A stretch of 64,000 nt of DNA from Azospirillum brasilense (GTDB lineage: Bacteria; Pseudomonadota; Alphaproteobacteria; Azospirillales; Azospirillaceae). The stretch covers positions 1-64,000 of the forward strand of contig NZ_CP032349.1 of assembly GCF_005222205.1 (NCBI RefSeq), in the 5' to 3' direction. Numbering within the stretch: position 1 is the first letter of the stretch; each line of letters opens with the position of its first letter. The position numbers were made by a program, and so were the translations under genes. Below are positions 42,370 through 51,831 of this stretch, piece after piece. The notes below the pieces were generated by a model, which was given only the letters and a program-made list of their open reading frames with translations, ran no database searches and had not been told where the DNA came from.

Positions 42370-43872
42370 ATGGTGAAACGGTTGGTGGCACGGGCTGTGC
42401 TCTCGGCTTTCCTCCTCTCCGGCACGGCGCTGTCCGCGCAGGCCGCCGGCACGCTCAAGGTGGCGGTGGATTCGAACCTGAACACCCTCGACCCCGCCAA
42501 GATGAAGGGCGGCCAGGAGTATGTGGCCGCCTACCTCCTCTTCAACGGCCTGACGGCGATCGCCGCCGACATGACGCTGAAGCCGGACCTCGCCGAGCGC
42601 TGGGAGCACAGCGCCGACCTCAAGACCTGGACCTTCTTCCTGAAGAAGGGCGTGAAGTTCCACAGCGGCCGCGAGATGGACGCCGAGGACGTTCTCGCCA
42701 CCATCACCCGCATCCAGGACAAGGCGACCGGCTCCACCGCCCGCGTGAACTTCGAGATCGTGGAGTCGATGAAGGCGGTGGATTCCCACACGGTGGAATT
42801 CACGCTGAAGTCCCCCTACTCCGGCTTCGCCGAGCTGTTCGGCGAGCGTCAGGCCCGCATCGTGCCGCGCGACGCCCTCGACACGCTGGCCTCCAACCCC
42901 GTCGGCACCGGCCCCTTCCAGTTCGTCTCCTTCGCGCCCGGCGACCGCATGGTGGTGAAGCGCAACCCGACCTATTTCGAGGCCGGCCTGCCCAAGCTGG
43001 ACGAGGTGGTGATCCGCATCCTGCCCGAGACGGCCAGCCAGGTGGCGGCGCTGACCACGGGTGAGCTGGACCTCGCCTGGAACCTGCCGCCGGAGGCGGT
43101 GGACAAGGTCAAGGCGACGTCCAACCTGAAGGCCGAAGCCGTGCCGACCTCCACCTGGGACGGCGTGATCATGAACGGCACGACCAAGCCGTTCGACGAC
43201 GTGCGCGTCCGCCGCGCCGTGGCGACGGCGCTGGACAAGCAGGCGATCACCCAGATCGCCCTGTTCGGCTACGGCACGCCGACCCATTCGCCGATCCCGC
43301 CGAGCCACCCCTACTTCAACAAGGATCTGCCCATCGCCAAGGGCGACCCGGCGGCCGCCAAGAAGATGCTGGCCGAGGCGGGCTATCCCAACGGCTTCGA
43401 GGTCACGCTCTACACCCCGGCCGGCCGCGCCACCCGCGAGCGTCTGGGGCTGGCGGTCCGCGAGCTGCTGAAGCCGGCGGGCATCACCGTCAACGTGCAG
43501 CGCGTGCCCTTCGACGTCTTCCTGAAGGACATCGAGGGCAAGGCGGGCTTCTACATCGACGGCTTCTTCAGCCGCCCGACGATCGATACCTCGGTCTACC
43601 CCTGGTACCACTCGCGCGGCTCGTGGAACGCCGCGCTGTGGAACTACGCCAACCCGGCGATGGACAAGCTGCTCGACGGCGCCCGCCAGGCGTCCAGCGA
43701 GGAGGAGGCCAAGAAGCTCTATGGCGAGGTGCAGGCGCTGGCCGTCCAGGATGCCCCCGGCGTCATCCCCTACGTCATCAACCACGTCAACGGCGTGAGC
43801 GCGCGGGTGCAGGGCTTCACCTCCCATCCGATGATGTTCCTCGACCTGCGCAACGTTTCGGTCGGCCAGTAG
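42370..43872 (+). CDS. ABC transporter substrate-binding protein, dipeptide/oligopeptide family (SBP_bac_5)
   Basis: 500 residues with a Sec signal (MVKRLVARAVLSAFLLSGTALSAQAAGTLKVA). Family marks include NTLDPAKMKGGQEYVAAYLLFNGLT, WTFFLKKGVKFHSGREMDAEDV, VGTGPFQFVSFAPGDRMVVKRNPTYF and FDDVRVRRAVATALDK. Such proteins bind peptides, opines or other bulky polar compounds. As first gene of the operon it delivers the ligand later processed by ureohydrolase and deacetylase, suggesting a guanidino or N-acylated compound. Confidence 0.93.
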   Translation: MVKRLVARAVLSAFLLSGTALSAQAAGTLKVAVDSNLNTLDPAKMKGGQEYVAAYLLFNGLTAIAADMTLKPDLAERWEHSADLKTWTFFLKKGVKFHSGREMDAEDVLATITRIQDKATGSTARVNFEIVESMKAVDSHTVEFTLKSPYSGFAELFGERQARIVPRDALDTLASNPVGTGPFQFVSFAPGDRMVVKRNPTYFEAGLPKLDEVVIRILPETASQVAALTTGELDLAWNLPPEAVDKVKATSNLKAEAVPTSTWDGVIMNGTTKPFDDVRVRRAVATALDKQAITQIALFGYGTPTHSPIPPSHPYFNKDLPIAKGDPAAAKKMLAEAGYPNGFEVTLYTPAGRATRERLGLAVRELLKPAGITVNVQRVPFDVFLKDIEGKAGFYIDGFFSRPTIDTSVYPWYHSRGSWNAALWNYANPAMDKLLDGARQASSEEEAKKLYGEVQALAVQDAPGVIPYVINHVNGVSARVQGFTSHPMMFLDLRNVSVGQ

Positions 43873-43888
43873 AGCCGTCGACGGCGTC

Positions 43889-43909
43889 GGGAGCGCCCGC
43901 CGCGCTCCC
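43889..43909 (+). other. Intercistronic hairpin after the binding-protein gene
   Basis: GGGAGCG and CGCTCCC pair across a seven-base loop, 17 bases after the stop of the binding-protein gene and 30 bases before the permease start. Placement matches the TRAP hairpin at 34468-34512 and suggests differential mRNA stability. Confidence 0.6.
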
Positions 43910-43939
43910 GGCGGCCCCAGGCCAAGGGAAGCTCTCTCC

Positions 43940-44896
43940 ATGCTCCTCTACACACTCACCCGGCTGGCCTATCTGGCGATGGTGCTGGTCGTCATGTCGA
44001 TCCTCGTCTTCCTCGTGACACAGGCGATGCCGGGCGACGTCGCGTCGATGATCGCCGGGCAGTTCGCCTCCAAGGAGGTGATCGACGCCATCACGGTCAA
44101 GCTCGGGCTCGACCAGCCCCTGATCGTGCAGTACGGCCGCTGGGCCGCCGGCATCCTGCAGGGCGATCTCGGCCGCTCGCTGGTGCTGGAGCAGCCGGTC
44201 GCGCCGATCCTGATGGAGGCGCTGAGCCGGTCCCTGGTCCTGGCGGTGGTCGCCCTGGCGGTGGTGACGGTGATCGGCATCGGCGCCGGCGTCCTGGCCG
44301 CGGTGCGCCGCGGGCGCATGGCCGACCAGATGGTCTCGGGCGTGTCCTATCTCGGCATCGCCGTTCCCGACTTCTTCTGGGCCATCGTCCTGGTGCTGGT
44401 CTTCGGCAGCTACCTGAAATGGCTGCCGACCGGCGGCTACGCTCCGCTCGCCGACGGCTTCGTGCCCTGGGCCTCGCATCTGGTCCTGCCGGTCGTCACG
44501 CTGGTGCTGATGCTGATCGCCCGCATCGCGCGGCTGACCCGCTCCAGCATGATCGACGTCCTGCAGACCAACTACGTGAAATACGCCCGCGCCAAGGGCC
44601 TGCCGGAGAAGGTGGTGATCGTCCGCCACGCCCTGCGCAACGCGCTGCTGCCGACCATCACCGTGCTCGCCATCGACTTCGGTCTGATCCTCGGCGGCGT
44701 GGTGGTCATCGAGACGGTCTTCTCCTTCCCCGGCATGGGCCGGCTGCTGCTGTTCGCCATCCAGCGCCACGACCTGCCGCTGATCCAGGCGACCATCCTG
44801 ATCATCTCGACGGCCTACTGCCTGGCGAACCTGGCGGCCGACCTCCTCTACGCGTTCGTCAACCCGAAGATCCGCCATGGCATGGGGAACGCCTGA
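43940..44896 (+). CDS. Dipeptide/oligopeptide ABC transporter permease, DppB type
   Basis: 318 residues. It has the typical start (LYTLTRLAYLAMVLVVMSILVFLVTQAMPGD), the GDLGRSLVLEQPV segment, and the coupling loop SMIDVLQTNYVKYARAKGLPEKVVIVRHALRNALLPTITVLAIDFG. About six transmembrane helices. It pairs with the next permease. Confidence 0.94.
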   Translation: MLLYTLTRLAYLAMVLVVMSILVFLVTQAMPGDVASMIAGQFASKEVIDAITVKLGLDQPLIVQYGRWAAGILQGDLGRSLVLEQPVAPILMEALSRSLVLAVVALAVVTVIGIGAGVLAAVRRGRMADQMVSGVSYLGIAVPDFFWAIVLVLVFGSYLKWLPTGGYAPLADGFVPWASHLVLPVVTLVLMLIARIARLTRSSMIDVLQTNYVKYARAKGLPEKVVIVRHALRNALLPTITVLAIDFGLILGGVVVIETVFSFPGMGRLLLFAIQRHDLPLIQATILIISTAYCLANLAADLLYAFVNPKIRHGMGNA

Positions 44897-44897
44897 C

Positions 44898-45761
44898 ATG
44901 ACCGCCGCGAGCCCAACCCGCGCCGCCCAGCCCCGCTCCGCGTCGAAGCGCTGGCCCACCTCGCTCGTCCTCGGGATCGCGCTGCTGGCGCCGCTGCTGG
45001 TGGTCGCCGTGGCCGGCCCCTGGCTGGCCCCCTACCCCTACGACGAGATGAACATCATGAGCCGGCTCCAGCCGCCGGGGCCGGACTTCTGGTTCGGCAC
45101 CGACGAGTACGGCCGCGACGTGTTCAGCCGCACCCTCGTCGGCACGACCAACTCGCTGGTCATGGGCGTCGCCGCCACCGCCATCAGCCTGCTCGTCGGC
45201 GTGCCGCTGGGGCTGGTCGCCGGCTACGGCCGGGGCCGGACCGACGAGATCATCATGCGCTGCATGGACGTGCTGATGTCCTTCCCGCCCATCCTGCTGG
45301 GGATTCTCGTCCTGGCCGTCACGCCGCCGGCCCTGTGGAAGGCGATCGTCGCCATCGGCATCGTCTACGTGCCGCAGGTGGTCCGCCTGACCCGCGCCAT
45401 CACCCTGGAGCTGATGCAGGAGGAGTTCATCACCGCCGCCCGGCTGCGCGGCGAGAGCACCCCCTACATCCTGTTCCACGAGATTCTGCCGAACATCTGG
45501 CCGCCGCTGGCGGTCGAGTCCAGCCTGCGCGTCGTCTTCGCCATCCTGCTGGGCGCCGCCCTCAGCTTCATCGGCATGGGCGCCCAGCCGCCCTCCTCCG
45601 ACTGGGGCCTGATGATCAGCGAGGCCCGGCCCTTCGTCGAGCAGGCGCCGTGGATCGCGCTGTGCCCCGGCATCGCCATGGGCATCACCGTGATCGGCAT
45701 CAACCTGCTGGGCGACGGACTGCGCGCCGTGCTGGACCCCCGCAACACGGGAGGACACTGA
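44898..45761 (+). CDS. Dipeptide/oligopeptide ABC transporter permease, DppC type
   Basis: 287 residues from the ATG at 44898, one base after the preceding stop. The DppC pattern is clear: FWFGTDEYGRDVFSRTLVGTTNSLVMGV, GYGRGRTDEIIMRCMDVLMSFPPILLGIL, LELMQEEFITAARLRGESTPYILFHEILPN and the C-terminal GDGLRAVLDPR. It forms the channel with the DppB-type protein. Confidence 0.94.
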   Translation: MTAASPTRAAQPRSASKRWPTSLVLGIALLAPLLVVAVAGPWLAPYPYDEMNIMSRLQPPGPDFWFGTDEYGRDVFSRTLVGTTNSLVMGVAATAISLLVGVPLGLVAGYGRGRTDEIIMRCMDVLMSFPPILLGILVLAVTPPALWKAIVAIGIVYVPQVVRLTRAITLELMQEEFITAARLRGESTPYILFHEILPNIWPPLAVESSLRVVFAILLGAALSFIGMGAQPPSSDWGLMISEARPFVEQAPWIALCPGIAMGITVIGINLLGDGLRAVLDPRNTGGH

Positions 45762-45765
45762 CCCC

Positions 45766-47889
45766 ATGACCGCTCTCGTGCCCCTTTCCGCCGCGTCCCC
45801 CGACCCGACCCCGGCCTCCGCGACCGCCGTGTCCGCCCTGCTGGAGGTGCGCAACCTCACCATCAACTACGCCAGCCCGCGCGGCACGCTGCGCGCCGCC
45901 AGCGACGTCAGCTTCGCGATCCGGCCGGGCGAGGTCATGGGGCTGGTGGGCGAGTCCGGCTCGGGCAAGAGCACCGTCGCCATGGCCATCCTCGATCTGC
46001 TGGGCGAGGCCGGCCGCATCGACGGCGGCGAGATCCTGTTCGAGGGCACCGACCTGCGCCGCCTGTCCGCCGGGCAGCGCCGGAGCTTGCGCGGCGACCG
46101 CATCGCCGCCGTCTTCCAGGACCCCTTCACCTCGCTGAACCCGGCGCTGACCGTCGGGCGGCAGATCGCCGAGCCGCTGGTCCAGCACAAGGGCTTCACC
46201 CCCCGGCAGGCAGCACCACGGGTGGAGGAGCTGCTGGCCGAGGTCGGCATCCGCGAACCGCGGCGCATCGCGCAGTCCTACCCGCACCAGCTGTCGGGCG
46301 GCATGCAGCAGCGCGTGCTGATCGCCACCGCGCTCGGCTGCGACCCCAAGCTGCTGATCCTCGACGAGCCGACGACGGCGCTCGACGTCACGGTGGAGGC
46401 GCGGATCATCGAGCTGCTCGCCGGCCTGTGCGAGAGCCACCATCTGAGCGCCCTGTTCGTCTCCCACAACCTCGGCATCGTCAACCGCATCTGCAACTCG
46501 GTCTGCGTCCTCTACGGCAGCGAGGTCGTGGAGACCGGGCGCACCCGCGACGTGCTGGCCCGGCCGGTCCATCCCTACACCAAGGGGCTGGTGGCGGCGC
46601 TGCCCCGCATCACCACCGACCGCCGGCACCGCCTGTCCTCGATCCCGGGCACGGTCAGCAAGCTGTCGGGTCCTCCCGACTCCTGCGTCTTCGCGCCGCG
46701 CTGTCCGTTCGCCGAGGAGACCTGCCGCCGCCTGCCCCAGGCGCTGCGCGGGGACGCCGCCGGCAACAGCGTGCGCTGCTGGAAGGCCGAGGCCCTGGCC
46801 GGCACCCCGTGGCCGGAGGAGGCGACCACGGCGTCCCGGCCACACAAGGAGATGCCGGCCCGCTCCGCCCCGCTGGTGCAGGTCGAGGCGCTGCGCAAGG
46901 TCTTCGGCGAGCGCCGGTCGATCCTGCCGTGGCTCCGCCGCGACGGCACGGTGGCGGTCGACGACGTCTCCTTCACCATCCGGCGCGGCGAGGTGCTGGG
47001 CGTCGTCGGCGAGAGCGGCAGCGGCAAGAGCACGATCGGCCGCTCCCTGCTGGCCCTGATCGAGCCGACCAGCGGCACGGTGCTGTTCGACGGCGCCGAC
47101 TTCGTCAAGCAGGCCAAGGAGGGCGACCGCGACCTGCGCCGCCGCGCCCAGCTGGTCTTCCAGAATTCCGCCGCCTCGCTCAACCCGCGCAAGACGGTGG
47201 GGGCGGCCATGGAGCGCCCGCTCGTCCTCGCCGGCCGCCAGGGCGAGGCGGAGCGCCGGGAGATGATCGCGGCCCTGCTGACCCGCGTCGGCCTGCCCGC
47301 CGCCTACGCCGACCGCTACCCGCACGAGCTGAGCGGCGGCGAGCGCCAGCGCGTGAACATCGCCCGCGCCCTGGCCACCGATCCGGAATTCGTCGTCTGC
47401 GACGAGGCGGTGTCGGCGCTCGACGTCTCGGTGCAGGCCAACATCCTCAACCTGCTGGCCGACCTGCGGGACGAGCTGGGGCTGTCCTACCTGTTCATCA
47501 CCCACGACATCGCCGTGGTGTCGCACATCGCCGACCGCGTGCTGGTCGTCTATGGCGGGACCATCTGCGAGGAGGGACCGATCGGCCGGGTCCTGCGCCC
47601 ACCCTACCACCCCTACACCGAGGCGCTGCTGTCGGCCGTGCCGCGGCTGAGCGGGCCGGAGGACGGGCCGGAGCCCGAGCGCATCCTGCTGGAGGATTCC
47701 ACGGCACCGCCCGGCGGCGGGGGATGCGCGTTCCGCGACCGCTGCCCGCGCAAGCTCGGCACCATCTGCGACGAGCGCGCTCCGCCGATGCAGACAGCGC
47801 CCGACGGCCACCGCATCGCCTGCCACATCCCCCTGGCCGAGCTGGCGGAACGGGCGTCGGTCTTCCCCGAGCTGGCGGCCCTGCACTGA
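45766..47889 (+). CDS. Fused dipeptide ABC transporter ATPase (DppD-DppF in one chain)
   Basis: 707 residues, twice the usual length, with two complete ABC domains in DppD then DppF order. Walker A is GESGSGKST at 62-70 and again near 413-421. Signatures are LSGGMQQRVLIA and LSGGERQRVNIA; Walker B is LILDEPTTALD and FVVCDEAVSALD. Each half ends with the oligopeptide-transporter cysteine motif (CVFAPRCPFAEETC; CAFRDRCPRKLGTIC), which can bind an iron-sulfur cluster in this family. A linker around residues 340-365 joins the halves. Both ATP sites look intact. Confidence 0.94.
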   Translation: MTALVPLSAASPDPTPASATAVSALLEVRNLTINYASPRGTLRAASDVSFAIRPGEVMGLVGESGSGKSTVAMAILDLLGEAGRIDGGEILFEGTDLRRLSAGQRRSLRGDRIAAVFQDPFTSLNPALTVGRQIAEPLVQHKGFTPRQAAPRVEELLAEVGIREPRRIAQSYPHQLSGGMQQRVLIATALGCDPKLLILDEPTTALDVTVEARIIELLAGLCESHHLSALFVSHNLGIVNRICNSVCVLYGSEVVETGRTRDVLARPVHPYTKGLVAALPRITTDRRHRLSSIPGTVSKLSGPPDSCVFAPRCPFAEETCRRLPQALRGDAAGNSVRCWKAEALAGTPWPEEATTASRPHKEMPARSAPLVQVEALRKVFGERRSILPWLRRDGTVAVDDVSFTIRRGEVLGVVGESGSGKSTIGRSLLALIEPTSGTVLFDGADFVKQAKEGDRDLRRRAQLVFQNSAASLNPRKTVGAAMERPLVLAGRQGEAERREMIAALLTRVGLPAAYADRYPHELSGGERQRVNIARALATDPEFVVCDEAVSALDVSVQANILNLLADLRDELGLSYLFITHDIAVVSHIADRVLVVYGGTICEEGPIGRVLRPPYHPYTEALLSAVPRLSGPEDGPEPERILLEDSTAPPGGGGCAFRDRCPRKLGTICDERAPPMQTAPDGHRIACHIPLAELAERASVFPELAALH

Positions 47890-48001
47890 CCGTCTAATCC
47901 GCAACCCTTTCCGGGCGGCGTGACGGCCGGGGCGGCTTCGGCCTCCCGGACACGCCCTCTCCATGCCCGGCGCACCCGTTCACCCAAGAGAGAACCGACC
48001 C

Positions 48002-48424
48002 ATGACCACCCACACCCGCATCCGCAAGTTCAACACCAAGAAGACCTATCCCGAGCAGGCGCTGGACAACGACCTCTGCCAGACGGTCGTGGCCCGCGGT
48101 GCGATGGTCTTCGTGCGCGGCCAGATCGGCCAGAACCTCGACACCAGCGAGAGCGTGGCCATCGGCGACGCCGCCGGCCAGACCGAGCAGGCCATGAGCA
48201 ACATCAAGATGCTGCTCGACGAGGCCGGCGCGAAGATGGAGCACATCTGCAAGATCACCGTCTACATCACCGACCCGCGCTACCGCGAGCCGGTCTACCG
48301 CACCATCGGCAAGTGGCTGAAGGGCGTCCATCCCGTCTCCACCGGCATCGTCGTCAGCGCCCTGGCGCGGCCGGAGTGGGTGGTCGAGGTCGACGCCATC
48401 GCCGTGATCCCCGACGCCCCCTGA
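48002..48424 (+). CDS. RidA family protein, second copy
   Basis: 140 residues from the ATG at 48002. It shows VVARGAMVFVRGQIGQNLDT, QTEQAMSNIKMLLDEAGAKMEHICKITVYITDPRYREPVYRTIGKWL and PVSTGIVVSALARPEWVVEVDAIAVIP. It differs clearly from the RidA at 8436-8780, and the arginine of the usual PxR(T/S) block is replaced (PVSTGI), as in some RidA subfamilies without imine deaminase activity. It lies between the transporter and ureohydrolase genes, so it probably works on their pathway. Confidence 0.88.
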   Translation: MTTHTRIRKFNTKKTYPEQALDNDLCQTVVARGAMVFVRGQIGQNLDTSESVAIGDAAGQTEQAMSNIKMLLDEAGAKMEHICKITVYITDPRYREPVYRTIGKWLKGVHPVSTGIVVSALARPEWVVEVDAIAVIPDAP

Positions 48425-48479
48425 TTTCCCGCATCCCACAGAAGAAACCTGGCCACAAAAGAGACCTGGAACGCCCGCC

Positions 48480-49439
48480 ATGAGCAGCACCCTGACCAAC
48501 CCGCCGCGCCGCGAACTGCAGAGCTTCCTCGACTTCCCCATCTGCACGGATCTCGACCAGCTCGACGGCCACATCGGCATCCTCGGCATCCCCTACGGCG
48601 ATCCCTACTCGATCGACGAGGTGACCAACGACCAGACCAACGCCCCGACCTGGGTCCGCCGCTACACCGAGCGGGCGCTGCGCCAGCTGGAGCGCTGGGA
48701 CTTCGACATCGGCGGTCCGCTGCTCGGCGGGAAGGACATCAAGGTCGTGGACTGCGGCGACGTGAAGGCGAACCCGCGCGACCTCGACCTGCATTACCGC
48801 AACGCCGAGGCGGTGGTGCGGGCGATGCTCGCCAAGGGCATGCTGCCGATCATCATCGGCGGCGACCACGGCATCCCGATCCCGGTGCTGCGCGCCTACG
48901 ACGACCAGGGTCCGATCACGCTCGTGCACATCGACGCGCACCTCGACTGGCGCGATCATGTGAACGGCGCCCGCGGCGGCTATTCCAGCCCGATCCGCCG
49001 CGCGGCGGAAATGGACCATGTCGGCCAGATCTTCCAGATCGGCTTGCGCTCCGCCGGCAGCGCCCGGCCGGAGGAGGTCGAGGCGGCCCAAGCCTACGGC
49101 GCCGTGCTGATCCCCGACGTGGAGCTGCAGGACGTCGGCATGAAGGCGGTGCTCGACCGCATTCCCGATGGCGGGCGCTACTACCTGACCATCGACGCCG
49201 ACGGCATGGACCCGACCATCATGCCGGCCGTCAACGGCCCGGCGCCGGGCGGCGTGACCTACCCCCAGATCCGCACGCTGATCCACGGTCTGGTGAAGAA
49301 GGGCCGCGTGGTCGGCATGGACATCGTGGAGATCACGCCCAAGAAGGACGTGAACGGCATCACCGCCATCACCGCCGGCCGCATCATCTGCAACCTGATC
49401 GGCAAGACCATCCAGGCCGGCTACTTCGACGCCAAGTGA
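48480..49439 (+). CDS. Ureohydrolase (agmatinase/arginase/guanidinobutyrase family)
   Basis: 319 residues. All manganese ligands of the family are visible: GGDHGIP (His130), HIDAHLDW (Asp152, His154, Asp156) and TIDADGMDP (Asp239, Asp241). Ureohydrolases split guanidino or related groups, releasing urea. GGDHGI in place of the common GGDHS, and a long N-terminus with YGDPYSIDEVTNDQTNAPTWVRRYTER, point to a divergent subfamily whose substrate may be an unusual guanidino acid. The context of peptide transporter, RidA and M20 deacetylase supports catabolism of an imported arginine derivative. Confidence 0.9.
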   Translation: MSSTLTNPPRRELQSFLDFPICTDLDQLDGHIGILGIPYGDPYSIDEVTNDQTNAPTWVRRYTERALRQLERWDFDIGGPLLGGKDIKVVDCGDVKANPRDLDLHYRNAEAVVRAMLAKGMLPIIIGGDHGIPIPVLRAYDDQGPITLVHIDAHLDWRDHVNGARGGYSSPIRRAAEMDHVGQIFQIGLRSAGSARPEEVEAAQAYGAVLIPDVELQDVGMKAVLDRIPDGGRYYLTIDADGMDPTIMPAVNGPAPGGVTYPQIRTLIHGLVKKGRVVGMDIVEITPKKDVNGITAITAGRIICNLIGKTIQAGYFDAK

Positions 49440-49557
49440 GCGGAGCGGCCTGACGAGGAGCGGAGGCGGCCGGCCGATGGCCGCCTCCGTGCCGACTTCA
49501 CCCCCGGCTTGTGAAAGCCGGCGCTGAAAAGACCAAGGAAGAAGGACCATACCCGCC

Positions 49558-50706
49558 ATGGGTGCGACGCTGGACATTCTGGAGCGGCTGGTGGCCTTTC
49601 CCACGGTCAGCCGCAACAGCAACCTCGACCTTATCCTCTGGGTCAAGGAGCGGCTGGAGGCGGCCGGCGCCACCACGCGGCTGGTGCCGAGCGAGGACGG
49701 GCGCAAGGCCAACCTCTTCGCCAGCGTCGGCCCAGCCGACCGTCCGGGCGTTCTGCTGTCCGGCCACACCGACGTGGTGCCGGTGGACGGGCAGGCCTGG
49801 ACCTGCGATCCCTTCCGCCTGACCCGCCGGGCCGGCAATCTCTACGGCCGCGGGACCGCCGACATGAAGGGCTTCATCGCCGCGGCGATGGCCCTGGCCG
49901 AGCGGGCGTCCGGGCGGACGCTCAGCCAGCCGCTTCATCTCGCGCTGTCCTATGACGAGGAGGTGGGGTGCCTGGGCGTGCGGCGCCTGATCGACATGAT
50001 GGCCGCCCTGCCGGTCCGCCCGCGCTTCTGCATCGTCGGCGAACCCACGCTGATGCAGGTGGTGACCGCCCACAAGGGCAAGACGGCGCTGCGCATCGAC
50101 TGCCGGGGCGCCGAATGCCATTCGAGCCTCGCGCCGCAAGGGCTGAACGCCATCCACATGGCCTGCGACATGCTCTCCGGTCTGCGCCGCCTTCAGGAGC
50201 GGGTCCAGGCCGAAGGGGCGCGCGACGCCGGCTATGACGTGCCCTGGACCACCATCCACGCCGGCGTCATCCAGGGCGGCACCGCGCTGAACATCGTGCC
50301 CAACCAGTGCCGCCTCGACATGGAGATCCGCCACCTGCCGCAGGACCCGGTGGACCCTCTGCTCGATGCCGTCCGCGCCGAAGCGGACGCCATGGAGAAG
50401 CGTCTGCGGACCGCCTTCCCCGCCGCCGCCGTGGACATCACGGAGCTGTCCAGCTACCCCGCCCTCGACACCGACGAGGATGCGGAGGTGGTGTCCTTCG
50501 TCAAGGCGCTCACCGGCGGCAACAGTCTTGGCAAGATTTCCTTCGGCACCGAAGGCGGCCTGTTCCAGCGGCGCCTGTCCATTCCCACCGTCGTCTGCGG
50601 CCCCGGCAGCATCGGCGAAGCCCACAAGCCGGACGAGTTCGTCGCGGAGGATCAGTTGGCCGCCTGCGATCGCATGCTGGATGCGTTGCTCGCGCGGCTG
50701 GCGTGA
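49558..50706 (+). CDS. M20 family acetylornithine deacetylase-like (ArgE type) amidohydrolase
   Basis: 382 residues. Metal ligands and catalytic residues: SGHTDVVPVDG (His70, Asp72), YGRGTADMKGFIAAAM (Asp102) and SYDEEVGCLG (Glu134, Glu135). The dimerisation domain has ECHSSLAPQGLNAI and GGTALNIVPNQCRLDMEIR, and the end has FGTEGGLFQRR. ArgE-type enzymes remove acetate from N-acetylornithine or similar N-acyl amino acids. Here, in a catabolic operon, it more likely deacylates the imported compound or the ornithine-like product of the ureohydrolase. Confidence 0.9.
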   Translation: MGATLDILERLVAFPTVSRNSNLDLILWVKERLEAAGATTRLVPSEDGRKANLFASVGPADRPGVLLSGHTDVVPVDGQAWTCDPFRLTRRAGNLYGRGTADMKGFIAAAMALAERASGRTLSQPLHLALSYDEEVGCLGVRRLIDMMAALPVRPRFCIVGEPTLMQVVTAHKGKTALRIDCRGAECHSSLAPQGLNAIHMACDMLSGLRRLQERVQAEGARDAGYDVPWTTIHAGVIQGGTALNIVPNQCRLDMEIRHLPQDPVDPLLDAVRAEADAMEKRLRTAFPAAAVDITELSSYPALDTDEDAEVVSFVKALTGGNSLGKISFGTEGGLFQRRLSIPTVVCGPGSIGEAHKPDEFVAEDQLAACDRMLDALLARLA

Positions 50707-50718
50707 CCGAGACCGCCG

Positions 50719-50866
50719 CGAGCGCCTTGAACAGAGCCAAGGGAGGCCAGGCACGCTCCCCCTTCTGCGCGGCGTGGATGGAGGCGAGCCGGCGATGCGT
50801 CCCGGGCCATTCGGCGCAACGTGGGTCCTGCGGAACTGGCGCCGCCCGCATGCTGGCCCGGCTCAC
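50719..50866 (-). pseudogene. Possible IS5-family transposase N-terminal scrap
   Basis: The minus-strand frame reads RRLASIHAAQKGERAWPPLALFKAL, resembling the (W/Y)PPLxMFKALLL segment near the start of many IS5-type transposases, and then runs into the 3' end of the M20 gene. It begins and ends abruptly. No terminal inverted repeats were found. Confidence 0.4.
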
Positions 50867-50899
50867 CGATTCCGAACGCCAGAAGGCAGCGGCGCGCGG

Positions 50900-51808
50900 T
50901 CAGGGCTTCGGCGCGGAGCCGATGAAGGCCGAGGCGCGCTCGCCCCACCGTTCATGCGGGTAGTAGTCCCAGACGGCGTGGTGCTGGGTGGCCCAGTTGT
51001 CCCAGAAGACCAGGGAGTTGGGGCGCCAGTGGATGCGCGTCTGGAAGGCCAGGTTCCTTTCGATGTGGCGGAACAGCAGGCCCAGGACGGCGTCGCTCTC
51101 GGTGCGGGTGAGCTGGACGATGTGGCTGGTGAAGGCCTCGTTGACGAACAGGTACTTGCGCCCGGTCAGATGATGGCGCGCCACCACCGGATGCTCGGTG
51201 GACGGAAAGGTCTGGCCGGGCTGCGGCGTCGCGCCGTAGCCCGCCGTCCAGGCCTTGCCCCCGTCATGGACGGCGGTCAGCCCGTCGAGCAGCGCCTTGA
51301 CCTTCTCCGACAGCGAATCATAGGCGAGATACATGTTGGCGAAGGCGGTGTCGCCACCGATCTCGGGCTGCCGGGTGACGCGCAGGAAGGAGCCCCAGAT
51401 GGGCTCGGGATCGCAGGTCACGTCGGAATGCCACGCGTCGCCGGCGGTGTAACGGGCTTCAGGGCCGGTGCGCCAGGCCAGGATCTCCGGGTCGTGGTCG
51501 TTCGACGACAATTGCCGCGCGCCCCCCAGCACATGGCGGTGCAGCGTGCCGAAGTGGCGGGCGAAGCGCTTGTGGTCCTCCGCGGTGATGTCCTGGTCGC
51601 GGAACACCAGCACCAGATGGTCGGCGATGGCCTTGCGGATGTCGGCCAACTGCGTCTCGCTCAATGGCTTGGACAGATCCACGCCCTCGACCTCGGCGCC
51701 CAGGATGGGCGACAGCGGGCGCACCGCGATGCTGTCGTAACCCGGCCGTTCGCGGCGGCTCCAGTCGGCGATGGCGGTCTTGTCGTGGAAGTCGCGGTAG
51801 AAGCTCAT
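50900..51808 (-). CDS. TauD/TfdA family Fe(II)/2-oxoglutarate dioxygenase
   Basis: 302 residues. Iron ligands lie in AWHSDVTCDPEPIWGSFL (His127, Asp129) and WDNWATQHHAVWDYYPHERWGERA (His276), with the 2-oxoglutarate-binding arginine near 287-291. The ILGAEVEGVDLSKPLSE start is typical. Family members oxidise taurine, alkylsulfates, 2,4-D and other small acids. It is the last gene of a minus-strand operon with a sulfonate-type ABC transporter, so desulfonation or desulfation of the imported compound is likely. Confidence 0.9.
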   Translation of the reverse strand: MSFYRDFHDKTAIADWSRRERPGYDSIAVRPLSPILGAEVEGVDLSKPLSETQLADIRKAIADHLVLVFRDQDITAEDHKRFARHFGTLHRHVLGGARQLSSNDHDPEILAWRTGPEARYTAGDAWHSDVTCDPEPIWGSFLRVTRQPEIGGDTAFANMYLAYDSLSEKVKALLDGLTAVHDGGKAWTAGYGATPQPGQTFPSTEHPVVARHHLTGRKYLFVNEAFTSHIVQLTRTESDAVLGLLFRHIERNLAFQTRIHWRPNSLVFWDNWATQHHAVWDYYPHERWGERASAFIGSAPKP

Positions 51809-51831
51809 GATGGTTCCTTCAGATTTTGCCC

